The notes: generated by a model not told the origin, from the letters alone. DNA of 64,000 bases from Pontibacter deserti (GCF_023630255.1 NZ_JALPRS010000002.1:186001-250000); one strand, 5' to 3'; positions 8,768 through 17,566 are shown, numbered from the stretch's first letter. Numbers and translations are program-made.

Positions 8768-9217
8768 ATGAAGAAAATGCGCCTGATCCCTGCAGTTTTC
8801 TCTGATGCTGCAGTACTAGTGAAAGCAAATTTATCCGGTTGGTACATGCTGTTGGCTCTTCTCCTATTTTCTCTTTTTATGACGGGCTGCGACAATGAAG
8901 AGGAAGAACTGGAAACTATGGGTGGTTGCTTTCCTAAAACGGACTGTATTTTTCAGGCAACTGCCGTTACTGTTACCTGCGGCTACGGAGCTTTCGGTGA
9001 TACATGGCTTCAAGTAAACGACACCACTTACCTGCAACCCTGGGTAAATGCTACATCGGTACAAGCTCTTACTCCCGGCCAAAAGTATAAATATGGCTTT
9101 ACAGAAGTTGAACAGGATGACCGGTACAAGGATGAAGCTTACTGTAAAGCCGCTTTGCCCAAAGCCAGAATTGTTAAGCTTACTTGTCTGCAGCCTGTAA
9201 CAGGCACTGATAATTAA
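8768..9217 (+). CDS. Small lipoprotein of unknown function (1 of 3)
   Basis: 149 residues. A hydrophobic segment (YMLLALLLFSLFMTGC) ends in a lipobox with Cys41, so the mature protein should be lipid-anchored. The acidic stretch CDNEEEEL that follows fits Bacteroidota lipoprotein export signals. The region before the hydrophobic core is unusually long (26 residues), and an internal ATG at 8846 would give a more usual signal peptide, so the start is uncertain. The mature part carries several further Cys residues that could form disulfides. No known domain recognised. It lies 118 bp after the sigma/anti-sigma pair and is the first of three consecutive small lipoproteins, possibly members of that sigma regulon. 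Confidence 0.7.
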   Translation: MKKMRLIPAVFSDAAVLVKANLSGWYMLLALLLFSLFMTGCDNEEEELETMGGCFPKTDCIFQATAVTVTCGYGAFGDTWLQVNDTTYLQPWVNATSVQALTPGQKYKYGFTEVEQDDRYKDEAYCKAALPKARIVKLTCLQPVTGTDN

Positions 9218-9239
9218 CACGCACTCTTAACCTATAGCT

Positions 9240-9689
9240 ATGAAAAATTGCAGTTGCGGGACTGTTCTAGTCCTTCTGTTGGCTGTGCTTTGCTTAAGCT
9301 GCCAGGATGAGGAGCCGATTGCACTCAGCCTTTCGGCTGGACAGACACAAAATGCGGTGTTGGGTAAGTGGAAAATACAAAAGGTAGACTATCAGCTTTG
9401 CCGGAGTGGTAGCTGCAAAACAACAAACTATACCGGTGCACCTGATGACTATTTCGAGTTCAGAAGAGATAGTGCTTTTCTGGTACATAATACGGCCAAC
9501 GGCTTAAAGAAAAAAGAGGCCTTTAAAGCCGAATATACGTTACCTAATGCATTTATACTTACACATAACTTCTGGTCGGCCCGGTATAATGTGAAAGAGT
9601 GTAAACCAAATAAAATGGTGTTAGAGTGCTCTTATGTTGGCAGCGACCCTTATGCCATTTTTACAGATACTTATCACCTGTACCGGTAA
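9240..9689 (+). CDS. Lipocalin-like lipoprotein (2 of 3)
   Basis: 149 residues with an N-terminal signal ending LCLSC (Cys21), then acidic residues. The mature part begins with a GKWKIQKVDYQ block resembling the G-x-W motif of lipocalin-like domains in Bacteroidota lipoproteins, and continues as beta-rich sequence (YFEFRRDSAFLVHN, AEYTLPNAFILTHNFW). It may bind a small hydrophobic ligand in the periplasm or at the surface, but this is only fold-level inference. It starts 22 bp after the previous lipoprotein gene, probably in the same transcript. Confidence 0.68.
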   Translation: MKNCSCGTVLVLLLAVLCLSCQDEEPIALSLSAGQTQNAVLGKWKIQKVDYQLCRSGSCKTTNYTGAPDDYFEFRRDSAFLVHNTANGLKKKEAFKAEYTLPNAFILTHNFWSARYNVKECKPNKMVLECSYVGSDPYAIFTDTYHLYR

Positions 9690-9740
9690 GGTTATAGTAT
9701 CTTTTATCTTAGCTTCAGACCGTTAGTACTTAATAGAACT

Positions 9741-10118
9741 ATGAAGAATACTTTACAAATTTTAATGCTGTATGTGGGCTTGGCCCTGTTTACAATTAGC
9801 TGCGAGCAGGATTCTCCTGAGCCGGTTTGTATAGAAGCAGAAGTAGTAGGACCCGACGATTGCAGTGGCGGCTGGTATGTACTGCGTGTACCTGATACAG
9901 AAGAGGATGCAAATAGTATTTTGCCAGGTGGCTGCTATGTTAACGAAAAGTATGTTAAAGTTAATAACCTACCTGAAGATTACAAGCAAGCTGGCCTGAA
10001 AATAAATGTAGCTTTGGAAGAGCGGGATGATAATAGTCAGGTTTGCCTTGCGATTTATATGATGTATCCGGAAGCAACTATAACTCGCATCTGCAACGCT
10101 GAACCTGATGCAAACTAA
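9741..10118 (+). CDS. Small lipoprotein of unknown function (3 of 3)
   Basis: 125 residues. The signal peptide MKNTLQILMLYVGLALFTIS ends at Cys21, followed by EQDSPEP. The mature part is acidic and contains several Cys residues, again suggesting disulfides in the periplasm or on the surface. The middle segment CYVNEKYVKVNNLPEDYK resembles short beta-rich lipoproteins in which the backbone passes through a VxVNNLP turn. No characterised family recognised. It follows the lipocalin-like gene by 51 bp and is closed by a hairpin at 10187. Confidence 0.68.
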   Translation: MKNTLQILMLYVGLALFTISCEQDSPEPVCIEAEVVGPDDCSGGWYVLRVPDTEEDANSILPGGCYVNEKYVKVNNLPEDYKQAGLKINVALEERDDNSQVCLAIYMMYPEATITRICNAEPDAN

Positions 10119-10186
10119 AGTATAAACTACTTTACAAGCAGTTTGCTTCTTTATTTGAAATTATTAAAACTGACTGACTTGGAAAT

Positions 10187-10214
10187 GCCTGTTGCTTTGC
10201 GGCAGGCTTTTTTT
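10187..10214 (+). terminator. Rho-independent terminator after lipoprotein cluster
   Basis: A short stem GCCTG (10187-10191) with CAGGC (10203-10207) is followed by seven T residues. It closes the 8768-10118 gene group before uvrB. Confidence 0.65.
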
Positions 10215-10320
10215 GTGCGTTAAATTTTATACTTATACTTCCCGGATAATGTTTGCAAAAGGTAAACTTACGTACAGTTTCAGATGTTATACTTTATCGT
10301 TAATTTCGTAAAACCGACGA

Positions 10321-12348
10321 ATGGATTTTAAGCTAACATCAGAGTTTCAGCCAACCGGCGACCAGCCCAAGGCCATTGCACAACTCACAGAAGGAGTAAA
10401 GAACGGAGAGCCTGTACAGGTTTTGCTGGGTGCTACTGGTACCGGTAAAACTTTTACCATGGCTAACGTTATCAAAAATACGGGCAAGCCTACGCTGGTA
10501 CTTTGCCATAACAAAACACTGGCCGCACAGTTGTACGGCGAGTTCAAGCAGTTCTTCCCTGATAATGCGGTAGAATATTTTATCTCTTATTACGACTACT
10601 ACCAGCCGGAGGCATACATTGCTTCATCGGATGTGTTCATAGAAAAAGACCTTGCCATAAACGAGGAGATCGAGAAGCTTCGCCTGCATACTACATCGGC
10701 ACTGCTTTCGGGCCGACGGGATGTGATTGTGGTGGCATCCGTATCGTGTATCTATGGTATCGGTAACCCCGAAGAATTTGGCAAAAATGTATTGCACCTG
10801 GCGCCGGGCCAACGCTACAGCCGTAACAACCTGCTTTATACGTTTGTGCAGATACTTTACAGCCGTACCGAGGCAGAGTTCACACGTGGAACATTTAGGG
10901 TGAAAGGTGATACGGTAGATATTTACCCAGCATATGCAGATTTTGCTTATCGGTTTTATTTCTTCGGCGATGAGTTGGAGCAAATACACCGTATTGATCC
11001 GGCAACAGGTAAAAAGCTGGCCGATGAAAAAGCAATCACACTTTATCCTGCTAACCTTTTCGTAACTGGTAAGGATACACTACAGCAGGCCATTTCGGAG
11101 ATACAGTACGACATGGTGGCGCAGCACGATTATTTCCTGAAAGAAGACCGTCCTGTAGAAGCCAAGCGCATTAAAGAACGAACAGAGTTTGACCTGGAGA
11201 TGATCCGTGAATTGGGTTACTGCTCCGGCATCGAAAACTATTCGCGCTACTTCGACCGCCGTGCCCCGGGTGCACGACCGTTCTGCTTGCTCGATTATTT
11301 TCCGGATGATTTTCTGATGGTGATAGATGAGAGCCACGTAACCGTGCCGCAGGTACGCGCTATGTGGGGCGGCGACCGTTCGCGTAAAGTGGCACTGGTA
11401 GAGTATGGCTTCCGACTTCCGGCTGCTATGGATAACCGCCCGCTTACCTTTAACGAGTTCGAAAGTATGATGAAGCAGGTGGTGTTTGTGAGCGCAACGC
11501 CCGGCGATTATGAAATACAGAAATCAGAAGGTGTTATAGTTGAGCAGATCATCAGACCAACCGGCTTACTGGATCCTGTAATTGAAGTACGACCAAGTAC
11601 GAACCAGGTAGACGATCTGCTGGATGAGATCGACGAGCGTGTAAAAGAAGGTGCCCGTGTGCTGGTAACTACGCTAACCAAGCGCATGTCTGAGGAGCTG
11701 ACTAAGTACCTGGAGCGCCTGAACATCAAAACAAAGTACCTGCACTCCGAAGTTAAAGCCCTGGACCGTGTGGAGATTCTTCGTGAATTACGTTTAGGTG
11801 AAATTGATGTGCTGGTGGGCGTAAACCTGCTCCGCGAAGGACTCGACTTACCAGAGGTAAGCCTTGTAGCTATACTTGATGCGGATAAAGAAGGCTTTCT
11901 GCGTGATCAGCGCTCGCTGATACAGACGATGGGCCGTGCTGCCCGAAACGAGAAAGGTAAGGTGATTATGTATGCCGACCGAATGACCGGTTCTATGCAG
12001 CGCGCTATAGATGAGACCAACCGACGCCGCGCTACGCAGATGGCTTACAACGAAAAGCACGGTATTACACCGCGTACGGTGCTTAAGTCTAAAGACGAGA
12101 TATTTGAGCAGACATCCGTAGCTGATATGAAGAAGAAGGAAGTCAAGATGTATGCCGGCCCTGAGGAAGTGTCGATTGCAGCAGAACCTGTAATTCAAAT
12201 GATGAACCGGGAGCAGCTCGAAAAACTCATCAAGAAAACTGAAAAACAGATGGAAGCCGCTGCCAAAGACCTCGACTTCCTACAGGCTGCCAAATATAGA
12301 GATGAACTGGCAGAGCTACGCAACCTGCTCAAATCAAAAAGAGACTAA
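10321..12348 (+). CDS. uvrB: Excinuclease ABC subunit B
   Basis: A 675-residue UvrB, the damage-verification helicase of nucleotide-excision repair, about the same length as E. coli UvrB. Seen: Walker A loop GATGTGKTFT near residues 39-48, the beta-hairpin region with YYDYYQPEAYI that clamps DNA, the helicase DESH box (VIDESHVT), motif VI (QTMGRAARN), and a C-terminal UVR coiled-coil (EKLIKKTEKQMEAAAKDLDF) that contacts UvrA/UvrC. uvrA and uvrC are not in the window. The gene is monocistronic, with a strong bidirectional hairpin after it. Confidence 0.98.
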   Translation: MDFKLTSEFQPTGDQPKAIAQLTEGVKNGEPVQVLLGATGTGKTFTMANVIKNTGKPTLVLCHNKTLAAQLYGEFKQFFPDNAVEYFISYYDYYQPEAYIASSDVFIEKDLAINEEIEKLRLHTTSALLSGRRDVIVVASVSCIYGIGNPEEFGKNVLHLAPGQRYSRNNLLYTFVQILYSRTEAEFTRGTFRVKGDTVDIYPAYADFAYRFYFFGDELEQIHRIDPATGKKLADEKAITLYPANLFVTGKDTLQQAISEIQYDMVAQHDYFLKEDRPVEAKRIKERTEFDLEMIRELGYCSGIENYSRYFDRRAPGARPFCLLDYFPDDFLMVIDESHVTVPQVRAMWGGDRSRKVALVEYGFRLPAAMDNRPLTFNEFESMMKQVVFVSATPGDYEIQKSEGVIVEQIIRPTGLLDPVIEVRPSTNQVDDLLDEIDERVKEGARVLVTTLTKRMSEELTKYLERLNIKTKYLHSEVKALDRVEILRELRLGEIDVLVGVNLLREGLDLPEVSLVAILDADKEGFLRDQRSLIQTMGRAARNEKGKVIMYADRMTGSMQRAIDETNRRRATQMAYNEKHGITPRTVLKSKDEIFEQTSVADMKKKEVKMYAGPEEVSIAAEPVIQMMNREQLEKLIKKTEKQMEAAAKDLDFLQAAKYRDELAELRNLLKSKRD

Positions 12349-12381
12349 GCTGTAGTTAGAAAGTCTAGAAGTTAAAAATTT

Positions 12382-12431
12382 AAAAAGTGAAAAGCACCTG
12401 TAGGTTGAGCTACAGGTGCTTTTCACTTTTT
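12382..12431. terminator. Bidirectional terminator, 22-bp perfect stem
   Basis: Arms 12382-12403 and 12410-12431 are perfectly complementary with a 6-nt loop. A-rich and T-rich ends allow termination from either side, serving uvrB (+) and the convergent fasciclin gene (-). Confidence 0.85.
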
Positions 12432-12440
12432 ACTGATTTA

Positions 12441-12500
12441 TTGCACTCCTCCAAGTGCAAAACTCTTTTAGTGCAATTCCCTCTTGAGAGGTGTAGGAGT
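12441..12500. repeat. Short inverted/direct repeats between convergent genes
   Basis: TTGCACT (12441-12447) and AGTGCAA (12454-12460) form a 7-bp hairpin; AGTGCAA recurs at 12470-12476. The palindrome CCTCTTGAGAGG follows at 12480-12491, resembling a degenerate form of the CCCCTC-loop-GAGGGG repeat at 17975. This looks like a remnant of dispersed intergenic repeats. Confidence 0.4.
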
Positions 12501-12544
12501 GAGTTCTCTAAGTCCTGATTCAGACAATTAACTATCAGGAGTAC

Positions 12545-13108
12545 TTACTGCGGTAACAGCACTTGGTCTATCACGTGGATAACGCCGTTTGATGTAGGAA
12601 TAGATGCCAGAATATTAGCCCCGTTTACAGTTACCTTTCCATCTTTTACGCCCATCGTTACGCGGCCGCCGTTTACTTGGCCCAGGCTCTGGCCATCTTC
12701 AAAGCTATCTGCATTCAGAATGCCTACATACACGTGGTACTGCAGGATGTTACGCAGATCGCTTCGTTTTTCTGGTTCCAGTAAGCCTTCTACGGTGCCG
12801 GCTGGTAACTTCTCGAAAGCAGCATTGGTTGGGGCAAATACTGTAAATGGTCCGGCGTTGGTCAGTACATCTACCAGTTCGGCAGTTTTAACGGCAGTAG
12901 CCAATGTGGTGTGGTCCGGAGACGAAGCGGCTACCTGTACTACGTTCTTCTGCGATTCATCGTCCTGCACTGCAGATTGGCCTGCCGTTGCCTGCGCTTC
13001 GGTTGTTTCAGTTTGTACTTCGGTAGTGGTGACTTGTTGTTCTGATGGGTTGCAAGAGGCCAGTATAGCGCCAGCGGCTATAACTATGGCCAGAGATACC
13101 TTTTTCAT
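12545..13108 (-). CDS. Fasciclin (FAS1) domain lipoprotein
   Basis: 187 residues. The signal peptide ends at a lipobox ILASC (Cys19), followed by a Thr/Glu/Gln-rich linker and one complete FAS1 domain (about 60-187). Visible FAS1 landmarks are the H1-like block GPFTVFAPTNAAFEKLP, the central YHVYVG strand and the terminal NGVIHVIDQVLLP. FAS1 proteins mediate adhesion or bind small ligands; this one should be lipid-anchored in the envelope. It is convergent with uvrB and divergent from the DUF6624-like gene. Confidence 0.92.
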   Translation of the reverse strand: MKKVSLAIVIAAGAILASCNPSEQQVTTTEVQTETTEAQATAGQSAVQDDESQKNVVQVAASSPDHTTLATAVKTAELVDVLTNAGPFTVFAPTNAAFEKLPAGTVEGLLEPEKRSDLRNILQYHVYVGILNADSFEDGQSLGQVNGGRVTMGVKDGKVTVNGANILASIPTSNGVIHVIDQVLLPQ

Positions 13109-13352
13109 ACTGTTAGTTTTACGAGTTAAAGACTACACAATATTGCCAAATTAAAAGGTATCAAAATATGACTTAGGTTAATAGTGAAAATGACTTTTGT
13201 TATAATTTTAGTTATATTGTTTGTGGCGAAGGCAATAATAGTTGATGTTAATTGCTCTCTTCATTATAAGCTGTAGAAGTGTTAAAGTATGTTAAAGTTC
13301 TTCCGCTTCACTATAGATTTCAATAGATTTATATAAACCTAACTATAAAACT

Positions 13353-14275
13353 ATGAAGAAGTTACTTTGCTGTCTCGTGATGCTGCTTTGCCTGAGTTTG
13401 ATGGCTAAAGCACAAACTCCTGCTGAAGCTTTCGCTAAGTATGAAGCCAAAGAGTATAAAGCATCTGCAGAAATGTATGATAAAATTCTGAAAGGTGGTA
13501 AAGGGTCCAGCACCGATCATTACAACGCCGCCTGCTCATGGGCACTTGCCGGTAATAAAGACAAAGCTTTTGCCCATCTTAGTAAATCAATTGAAAAGGG
13601 TTGGTACAACATCAGCCATCTTAAAAAGGATTCTGATTTAAACAGCCTGCACGCTGACAAACGCTGGAATCCACTTGTTCACAAACTACAGGCAAAGCTG
13701 GATAAGGAGGAGGCTAACTATAACAAACCACTAAAGGCGCAATTAGAAAGAATTTACGAAACTGACCAGTATTACCGTGGTATGATCGACTCAGTGCAGA
13801 ACCGGTTTGGGATGGAGTCGCCGGAGATGAAGGAACTGTGGAAGAAGATGGCTGCGCAGGATAGCTTAAACACCATAGAAGTAGTGGCTATACTTGAGAA
13901 GCATGGTTGGCCGGGCAAAAGTATGGTTGGGCCACAAGCAAGTATGGCTGCTTTCCTGGTTATTCAACACTCTGAAAAGTCAGTTATGGAAAAATACCTG
14001 CCGATGCTGCGTGAGGCTGCTCAAAAAGGAGAGGCATTAAAAGGTAGTTTGGCTCTGATGGAAGACCGTGTACGCATGAACAAAGGGTTGCCGCAACTAT
14101 ACGGTAGCCAACTACAGATGAACGAAACTACTAAAAAGTGGGAGCTATATAAAGAGAAGACGAAGCCAACCTGGATAAGCGCCGCGCAGAAATGGGCATG
14201 GAACCTATCGCAAATTACCTGAAACGCTTTGGTGTGGAATATACACCACCCACTGCTGACAAAACCAAACAATAA
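13353..14275 (+). pseudogene. DUF6624-like secreted protein with apparent frameshift near 3' end
   Basis: The open frame 13353-14222 gives 289 residues. A signal peptide (MKKLLCCLVMLLCLSLMAKA) is followed by a TPR-like region (YEAKEYKASAEMYDKIL, DHYNAACSWALAGNKDKAF) and a DUF6624-like domain (YYRGMIDSVQNRFG, VVAILEKHGWPG, MEDRVRMNKGLPQLYGSQL). After WELYKE the frame degenerates into TKPTWISAAQKWAWNLSQIT. The -1 frame from 14159 instead reads DEANLDKRRAEMGMEPIANY and continues to a stop at 14275, as expected for the family C-terminus. A single missing base near 14150-14159 would explain this. It is either a true frameshift mutation affecting only the last 35-40 residues or a sequencing error. 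Confidence 0.75.
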
Positions 14276-14300
14276 GTATAGATCTGAAAGTATAAACGGG

Positions 14301-14331
14301 AAGGGCTACAGCAACAGTAGCCCTTTTTCGC
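14301..14331. terminator. Bidirectional hairpin overlapping a stop codon
   Basis: The 9-bp stem AAGGGCTAC (14301-14309) with GTAGCCCTT (14318-14326) and a T tail terminates the + strand gene. The hairpin also covers the last codons (EKGLLLL and the stop) of the convergent radical SAM gene. Confidence 0.75.
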
Positions 14332-16513
14332 GCAGGTCAAACCAGGTTGGTGAAGCTAGGAACTCATCAAAAGTAAGGTGCGCATCAGCCGGATAACTTT
14401 CTTGCAGTTGCTTCAATGTATAGGCCTCCTCACTTTCCAGTGATACTTTTTCTATGGTATCGAACAGCCACTGGCCTATAGTTGCCGTGGTCTTAACCTG
14501 GAAGTCTTCACCTTTTTCGTAGAACGTTAACTCGCAACGCTCTATAGTTTGCCCTTTCTTGGCAACCATTGTAAAATCGATTTCAGGCATATTACCTAGC
14601 CAAAGTACACGCGCATTCATGCGGGTGCTGTCCGGGCGGTGCGGTTGTGCGATGGCTGAGCTGATCAGGTCTGGTTTTATAGTTGTGCGCGGCGTTTTAA
14701 AATCGAACCAGAAAGATAACGGTTCATCCAAGGCTACACCATGCATATAGTTATAAAGCGCTTTCGCTAAGCCGGCACTGAACAGGGCGTGGTCAGTACC
14801 TTTTGGGTCGTCGTGCCATAGGTCGTTGTTAGCAAAATCGCCTTCCGGCGGGCCCACTTTTACTACGCCATACTTTTCCGGGTTCTTCCCGATCGGGCTG
14901 TGGGCAGTCATACTGAAGCGGTGCCAGTAACCGGACTGTATCACGTTGTTCTCAAAAAGCTGGCGCACTACTTCCAGCGAGTCTATCGTTTCCTGAGTAG
15001 TTTCCGTCGGGAAGCCATACATTAAATAGGCGTGCACCATAATACCGGCCTGGGTAAAGCTGTCGGTAACGCGGGCAACCTGGGCTATAGTTACGCCTTT
15101 CTCCATCAGGGCAAGTAATCTGTCCGAAGCTACTTCCAAACCACCCGAAACGGCAATACAACCCGATGCAGCCAGCAAACGGCACAGGTCTGGCGTAAAA
15201 GTTTTCTCGAAACGGATATTTCCCCACCAGCTTATTTTCACACCACGTCGCAGCAGTTCTATAGCCATGTCGCGGAGCGGGGCAGGAGGCGCGGCTTCGT
15301 CTACAAAATGGAAACCGGTCTGGCCCGTCTGGGCGATGATCTGTTCAATTCTGTCAACCAGCAACGTAGCAGGAGCCACATCGTAGCGGCGGATATAATC
15401 TAAAGTGATGTCGCAGAAGGAGCAGCGTTTCCAGTAGCAGCCGTGGGCTACGGTCAGTTTATTCCAGCGGCCATCACTCCACAATCGGTGCATCGGGTTT
15501 ACCACATCAATCACCGACAAATAATCTTTTATCGGAAGTCCATTATAGTCTGGTGTACCTACTTCTGTGTGCGGCACATCTGGGTCAGTGCAGTTGTTGA
15601 TGTAGGTTACCTGCCCATCTTGGAGCATAAAGGTGCGTTGCAGATTGGCTGCTTCGCGTTTGCCTTGCAGGTATTCCAGTAGTTTCAGCCACGGGCCTTC
15701 GCCATCATCCAGCGTTACAAAATCAATGTACTTAAATAGACGTGGTTCACGCAGGCTGCGGAGCTCGGTGTTCGGATAGCCGCCACCCATAGCCGTTTTT
15801 ATAGTTGGGTATTTCGCTTTGATGTATTGCGCCAGTCTCAGGCCACCGTACAAATTGCCTGGAAAAGGAATAGAGAAACCAACTATAGTTGGCTGTACTT
15901 TCTGTAAATGCTCCTCCAGTATCTCCAGTAAAAACTGGTCTACCAGGTTCGGTTCCTGCTGCAGTTCTTCTTCCAGTGGATCAAATGACGTAGCAGACAA
16001 GGCCAGTTTTTCGGCGTAACGGCTGAAAGCAAAGTATGGGCAAACAGTTTCTTTTATTAGGTCGCCGAGGTCTTCTAAGTATAAAGTTGCCAGGTAACGT
16101 GCCCTGTCAGTAATGCCCATACTTCCGAAAGCCCACTCCAGATCTTCTACCTGGTCGAAACGCGAAGCTTCGGGTAAGTAGCGACTGAAACTGATCTGCT
16201 GGGCTATAGTCAGGTCTTTGTTCTGCAGAAAGCGGATAACCGGCTCAATGGTATTCAGGTACTCGCGCTTCAGCTTCAGAATCCGGAAACTGTTATCCGA
16301 GAGTTCATAATCACCGGCTTCTATGGCTGCAAATATTTTTTTCAGGCCATCTCTGGAAAACATGCGCAGTACCAGCTCAATCCCTAAATCAGCTTGCGCT
16401 ACGTTGTAGCCTTGCCCTTTTAGGAAGCCAGTTAAATAGGCTGTGGCCGGGTAAGGCGTATTGAGCTGGGTAAGCGGCGGGGTAATAAGCAGTATGGTTG
16501 GCGAAGTTTCCAA
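14306..16513 (-). CDS. B12-binding-domain radical SAM protein
   Basis: A 735-residue protein. The N-terminal third resembles a cobalamin-binding Rossmann domain (ILLITPPLTQLNTPYPATAYLTGFLK, VGFSIPFPGNLYGGLRLAQYIK). The middle carries a radical SAM core with the cluster motif HGCYWKRCSFCD, whose spacing is C-x4-C-x2-C instead of the common C-x3-C-x2-C. Downstream are the radical SAM-like blocks GFHFVDEAAPP and VSGGLEVASDRLL. Such enzymes often methylate or rearrange unactivated carbons in lipids, tetrapyrroles or natural products. The substrate is unknown, and no linked biosynthetic genes are present. It is about 4.8 kb from a cobalamin uptake unit, which may only be coincidence. Confidence 0.88.
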   Translation of the reverse strand: METSPTILLITPPLTQLNTPYPATAYLTGFLKGQGYNVAQADLGIELVLRMFSRDGLKKIFAAIEAGDYELSDNSFRILKLKREYLNTIEPVIRFLQNKDLTIAQQISFSRYLPEASRFDQVEDLEWAFGSMGITDRARYLATLYLEDLGDLIKETVCPYFAFSRYAEKLALSATSFDPLEEELQQEPNLVDQFLLEILEEHLQKVQPTIVGFSIPFPGNLYGGLRLAQYIKAKYPTIKTAMGGGYPNTELRSLREPRLFKYIDFVTLDDGEGPWLKLLEYLQGKREAANLQRTFMLQDGQVTYINNCTDPDVPHTEVGTPDYNGLPIKDYLSVIDVVNPMHRLWSDGRWNKLTVAHGCYWKRCSFCDITLDYIRRYDVAPATLLVDRIEQIIAQTGQTGFHFVDEAAPPAPLRDMAIELLRRGVKISWWGNIRFEKTFTPDLCRLLAASGCIAVSGGLEVASDRLLALMEKGVTIAQVARVTDSFTQAGIMVHAYLMYGFPTETTQETIDSLEVVRQLFENNVIQSGYWHRFSMTAHSPIGKNPEKYGVVKVGPPEGDFANNDLWHDDPKGTDHALFSAGLAKALYNYMHGVALDEPLSFWFDFKTPRTTIKPDLISSAIAQPHRPDSTRMNARVLWLGNMPEIDFTMVAKKGQTIERCELTFYEKGEDFQVKTTATIGQWLFDTIEKVSLESEEAYTLKQLQESYPADAHLTFDEFLASPTWFDLREKGLLLL

Positions 16514-16623
16514 AGTATAAAAGTTAAAGTATAAACCTGCACTGCAAAAGTACAGATTTTATGGCACAGTGCTTCTGCAACAGCTACAGGTAGCTGTGGG
16601 TTCAGAAAATATAAAAGGAGAGG

Positions 16624-16851
16624 TTAGCGTCCGGCAGCTTTGTTTACCGCATAGTTAATGGCAGGCACAATGCCCAGCACCGTTACCGAGATCATAAAAA
16701 AGAAAACAAAAAAGGAGCGGAACCAGCGCAGCAGGAAATCAGAAGGGATACCAAAGGTATACAGTTCCATGGCAGATGCCAGCAACAGGCTGATGATCAG
16801 GATAACCAGCAGTTTGTTCCGGAGTTTTGTAGAAATAAGCGCCTTCTTCAT
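16624..16851 (-). CDS. DUF2798-like small membrane protein
   Basis: 75 residues with two predicted membrane helices (LLVILIISLLLASAMELYTFGI and FFVFFFMISVTVLGIVPAINYAV) joined by DFLLRWFRS. This pattern matches DUF2798-type two-helix inner-membrane proteins of unknown function. It starts MKKALISTKL and lies upstream (on this strand) of the radical SAM gene, 110 bp away. Confidence 0.72.
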   Translation of the reverse strand: MKKALISTKLRNKLLVILIISLLLASAMELYTFGIPSDFLLRWFRSFFVFFFMISVTVLGIVPAINYAVNKAAGR

Positions 16852-16905
16852 TAATAAGTTAAACTACAGCTGCAAAGGTACAACCGGCAACTATAGTTCA
16901 GCAAC

Positions 16906-17079
16906 TTATGAGTGGCCTTTTTGTGCTTCTTCGTCTTCGCGCTGCTGGCTGCTGCCTTTGTTTGTGCTTGCTTTTGGCTGTGGCGGAGCAGAAGCTTTCT
17001 GCTGTTTTACTTTCTGGATATCAGATGAATCGTCTTTACTGGTCTCTTTGCTTGGGTCTACGGGTTTGTTCAGTTTCAT
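16906..17079 (-). CDS. Small hydrophilic protein, 57 residues
   Basis: The reverse strand from an ATG at 17079 to a TAA at 16906 encodes a strongly hydrophilic Lys/Ser/Gln/Glu-rich protein starting MKLNKPVDPSKETSKDD and ending EDEEAQKGHS. It has no hydrophobic core, so it is probably intrinsically disordered. Composition resembles the larger hydrophilic proteins at 23890 and 24343. No family recognised. Coding is supported by a clean start and a composition unlike random translation, but not proven. Confidence 0.45.
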   Translation of the reverse strand: MKLNKPVDPSKETSKDDSSDIQKVKQQKASAPPQPKASTNKGSSQQREDEEAQKGHS

Positions 17080-17218
17080 AGCTATAGTTTGTTGTCGTGA
17101 TAGGTAATACGGGTTTCAGAAGCTTGTGGTGTTACTTTTAACTATAAACTGCGTGTGGTCGTAAATGTATGTACCTGCCGGAATTGGTGGGTTTATGTTT
17201 AATCTGATTTTGAGCAAT

Positions 17219-17506
17219 ATGAATACGAAGCCAATAAAAGCCTTTATGCTGGCAACTCTGTTTACAGGAGCATTAACAATAACAAGCTGCAACACCGGCA
17301 CCGACCCAGGCGAAACAAACACAGAACGTGGTGATATTGATGAAGAGGGATCAATGAATGACGGTTATACTTCCGAAGATCATCCTACCGATAGCGATAC
17401 TGCCAACATGGAGCGCCACTACGAAGATGCCGAAGGTGCAGTACACGAAGGCACTGGTAAAAAAGGTGGTGTTGAACGGGATGAGGTTGATAACAAGGAT
17501 AATTAG
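17219..17506 (+). CDS. Small acidic lipoprotein
   Basis: 95 residues from the ATG at 17219 (the upstream GTG/ATG extension to 17165 would bury the signal peptide and is rejected). The signal MNTKPIKAFMLATLFTGALT ends at the lipobox ITSC (Cys24). The mature part is very acidic and disordered (Asp/Glu/Gly/Thr-rich, ending GVERDEVDNKDN). No known domain recognised. It is closed by a hairpin terminator. Confidence 0.6.
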   Translation: MNTKPIKAFMLATLFTGALTITSCNTGTDPGETNTERGDIDEEGSMNDGYTSEDHPTDSDTANMERHYEDAEGAVHEGTGKKGGVERDEVDNKDN

Positions 17507-17533
17507 AGGTAATAGGAATTAGTATGTTTAAGC

Positions 17534-17566
17534 AGGAAGTATAGGGTAAACTATACTTCCTTTTTT
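17534..17566 (+). terminator. Rho-independent terminator
   Basis: The 11-bp perfect stem AGGAAGTATAG (17534-17544) with CTATACTTCCT (17551-17561), a 6-nt loop, then T residues. The stem itself contains the AAGTATA motif common in this window. Confidence 0.85.

Noticed and set aside
12720..13154. 144-codon open frame (+) opposite the fasciclin gene
   Set aside because: Antisense shadow of a well-supported gene; Ser/Thr/Val-rich translation without domain.
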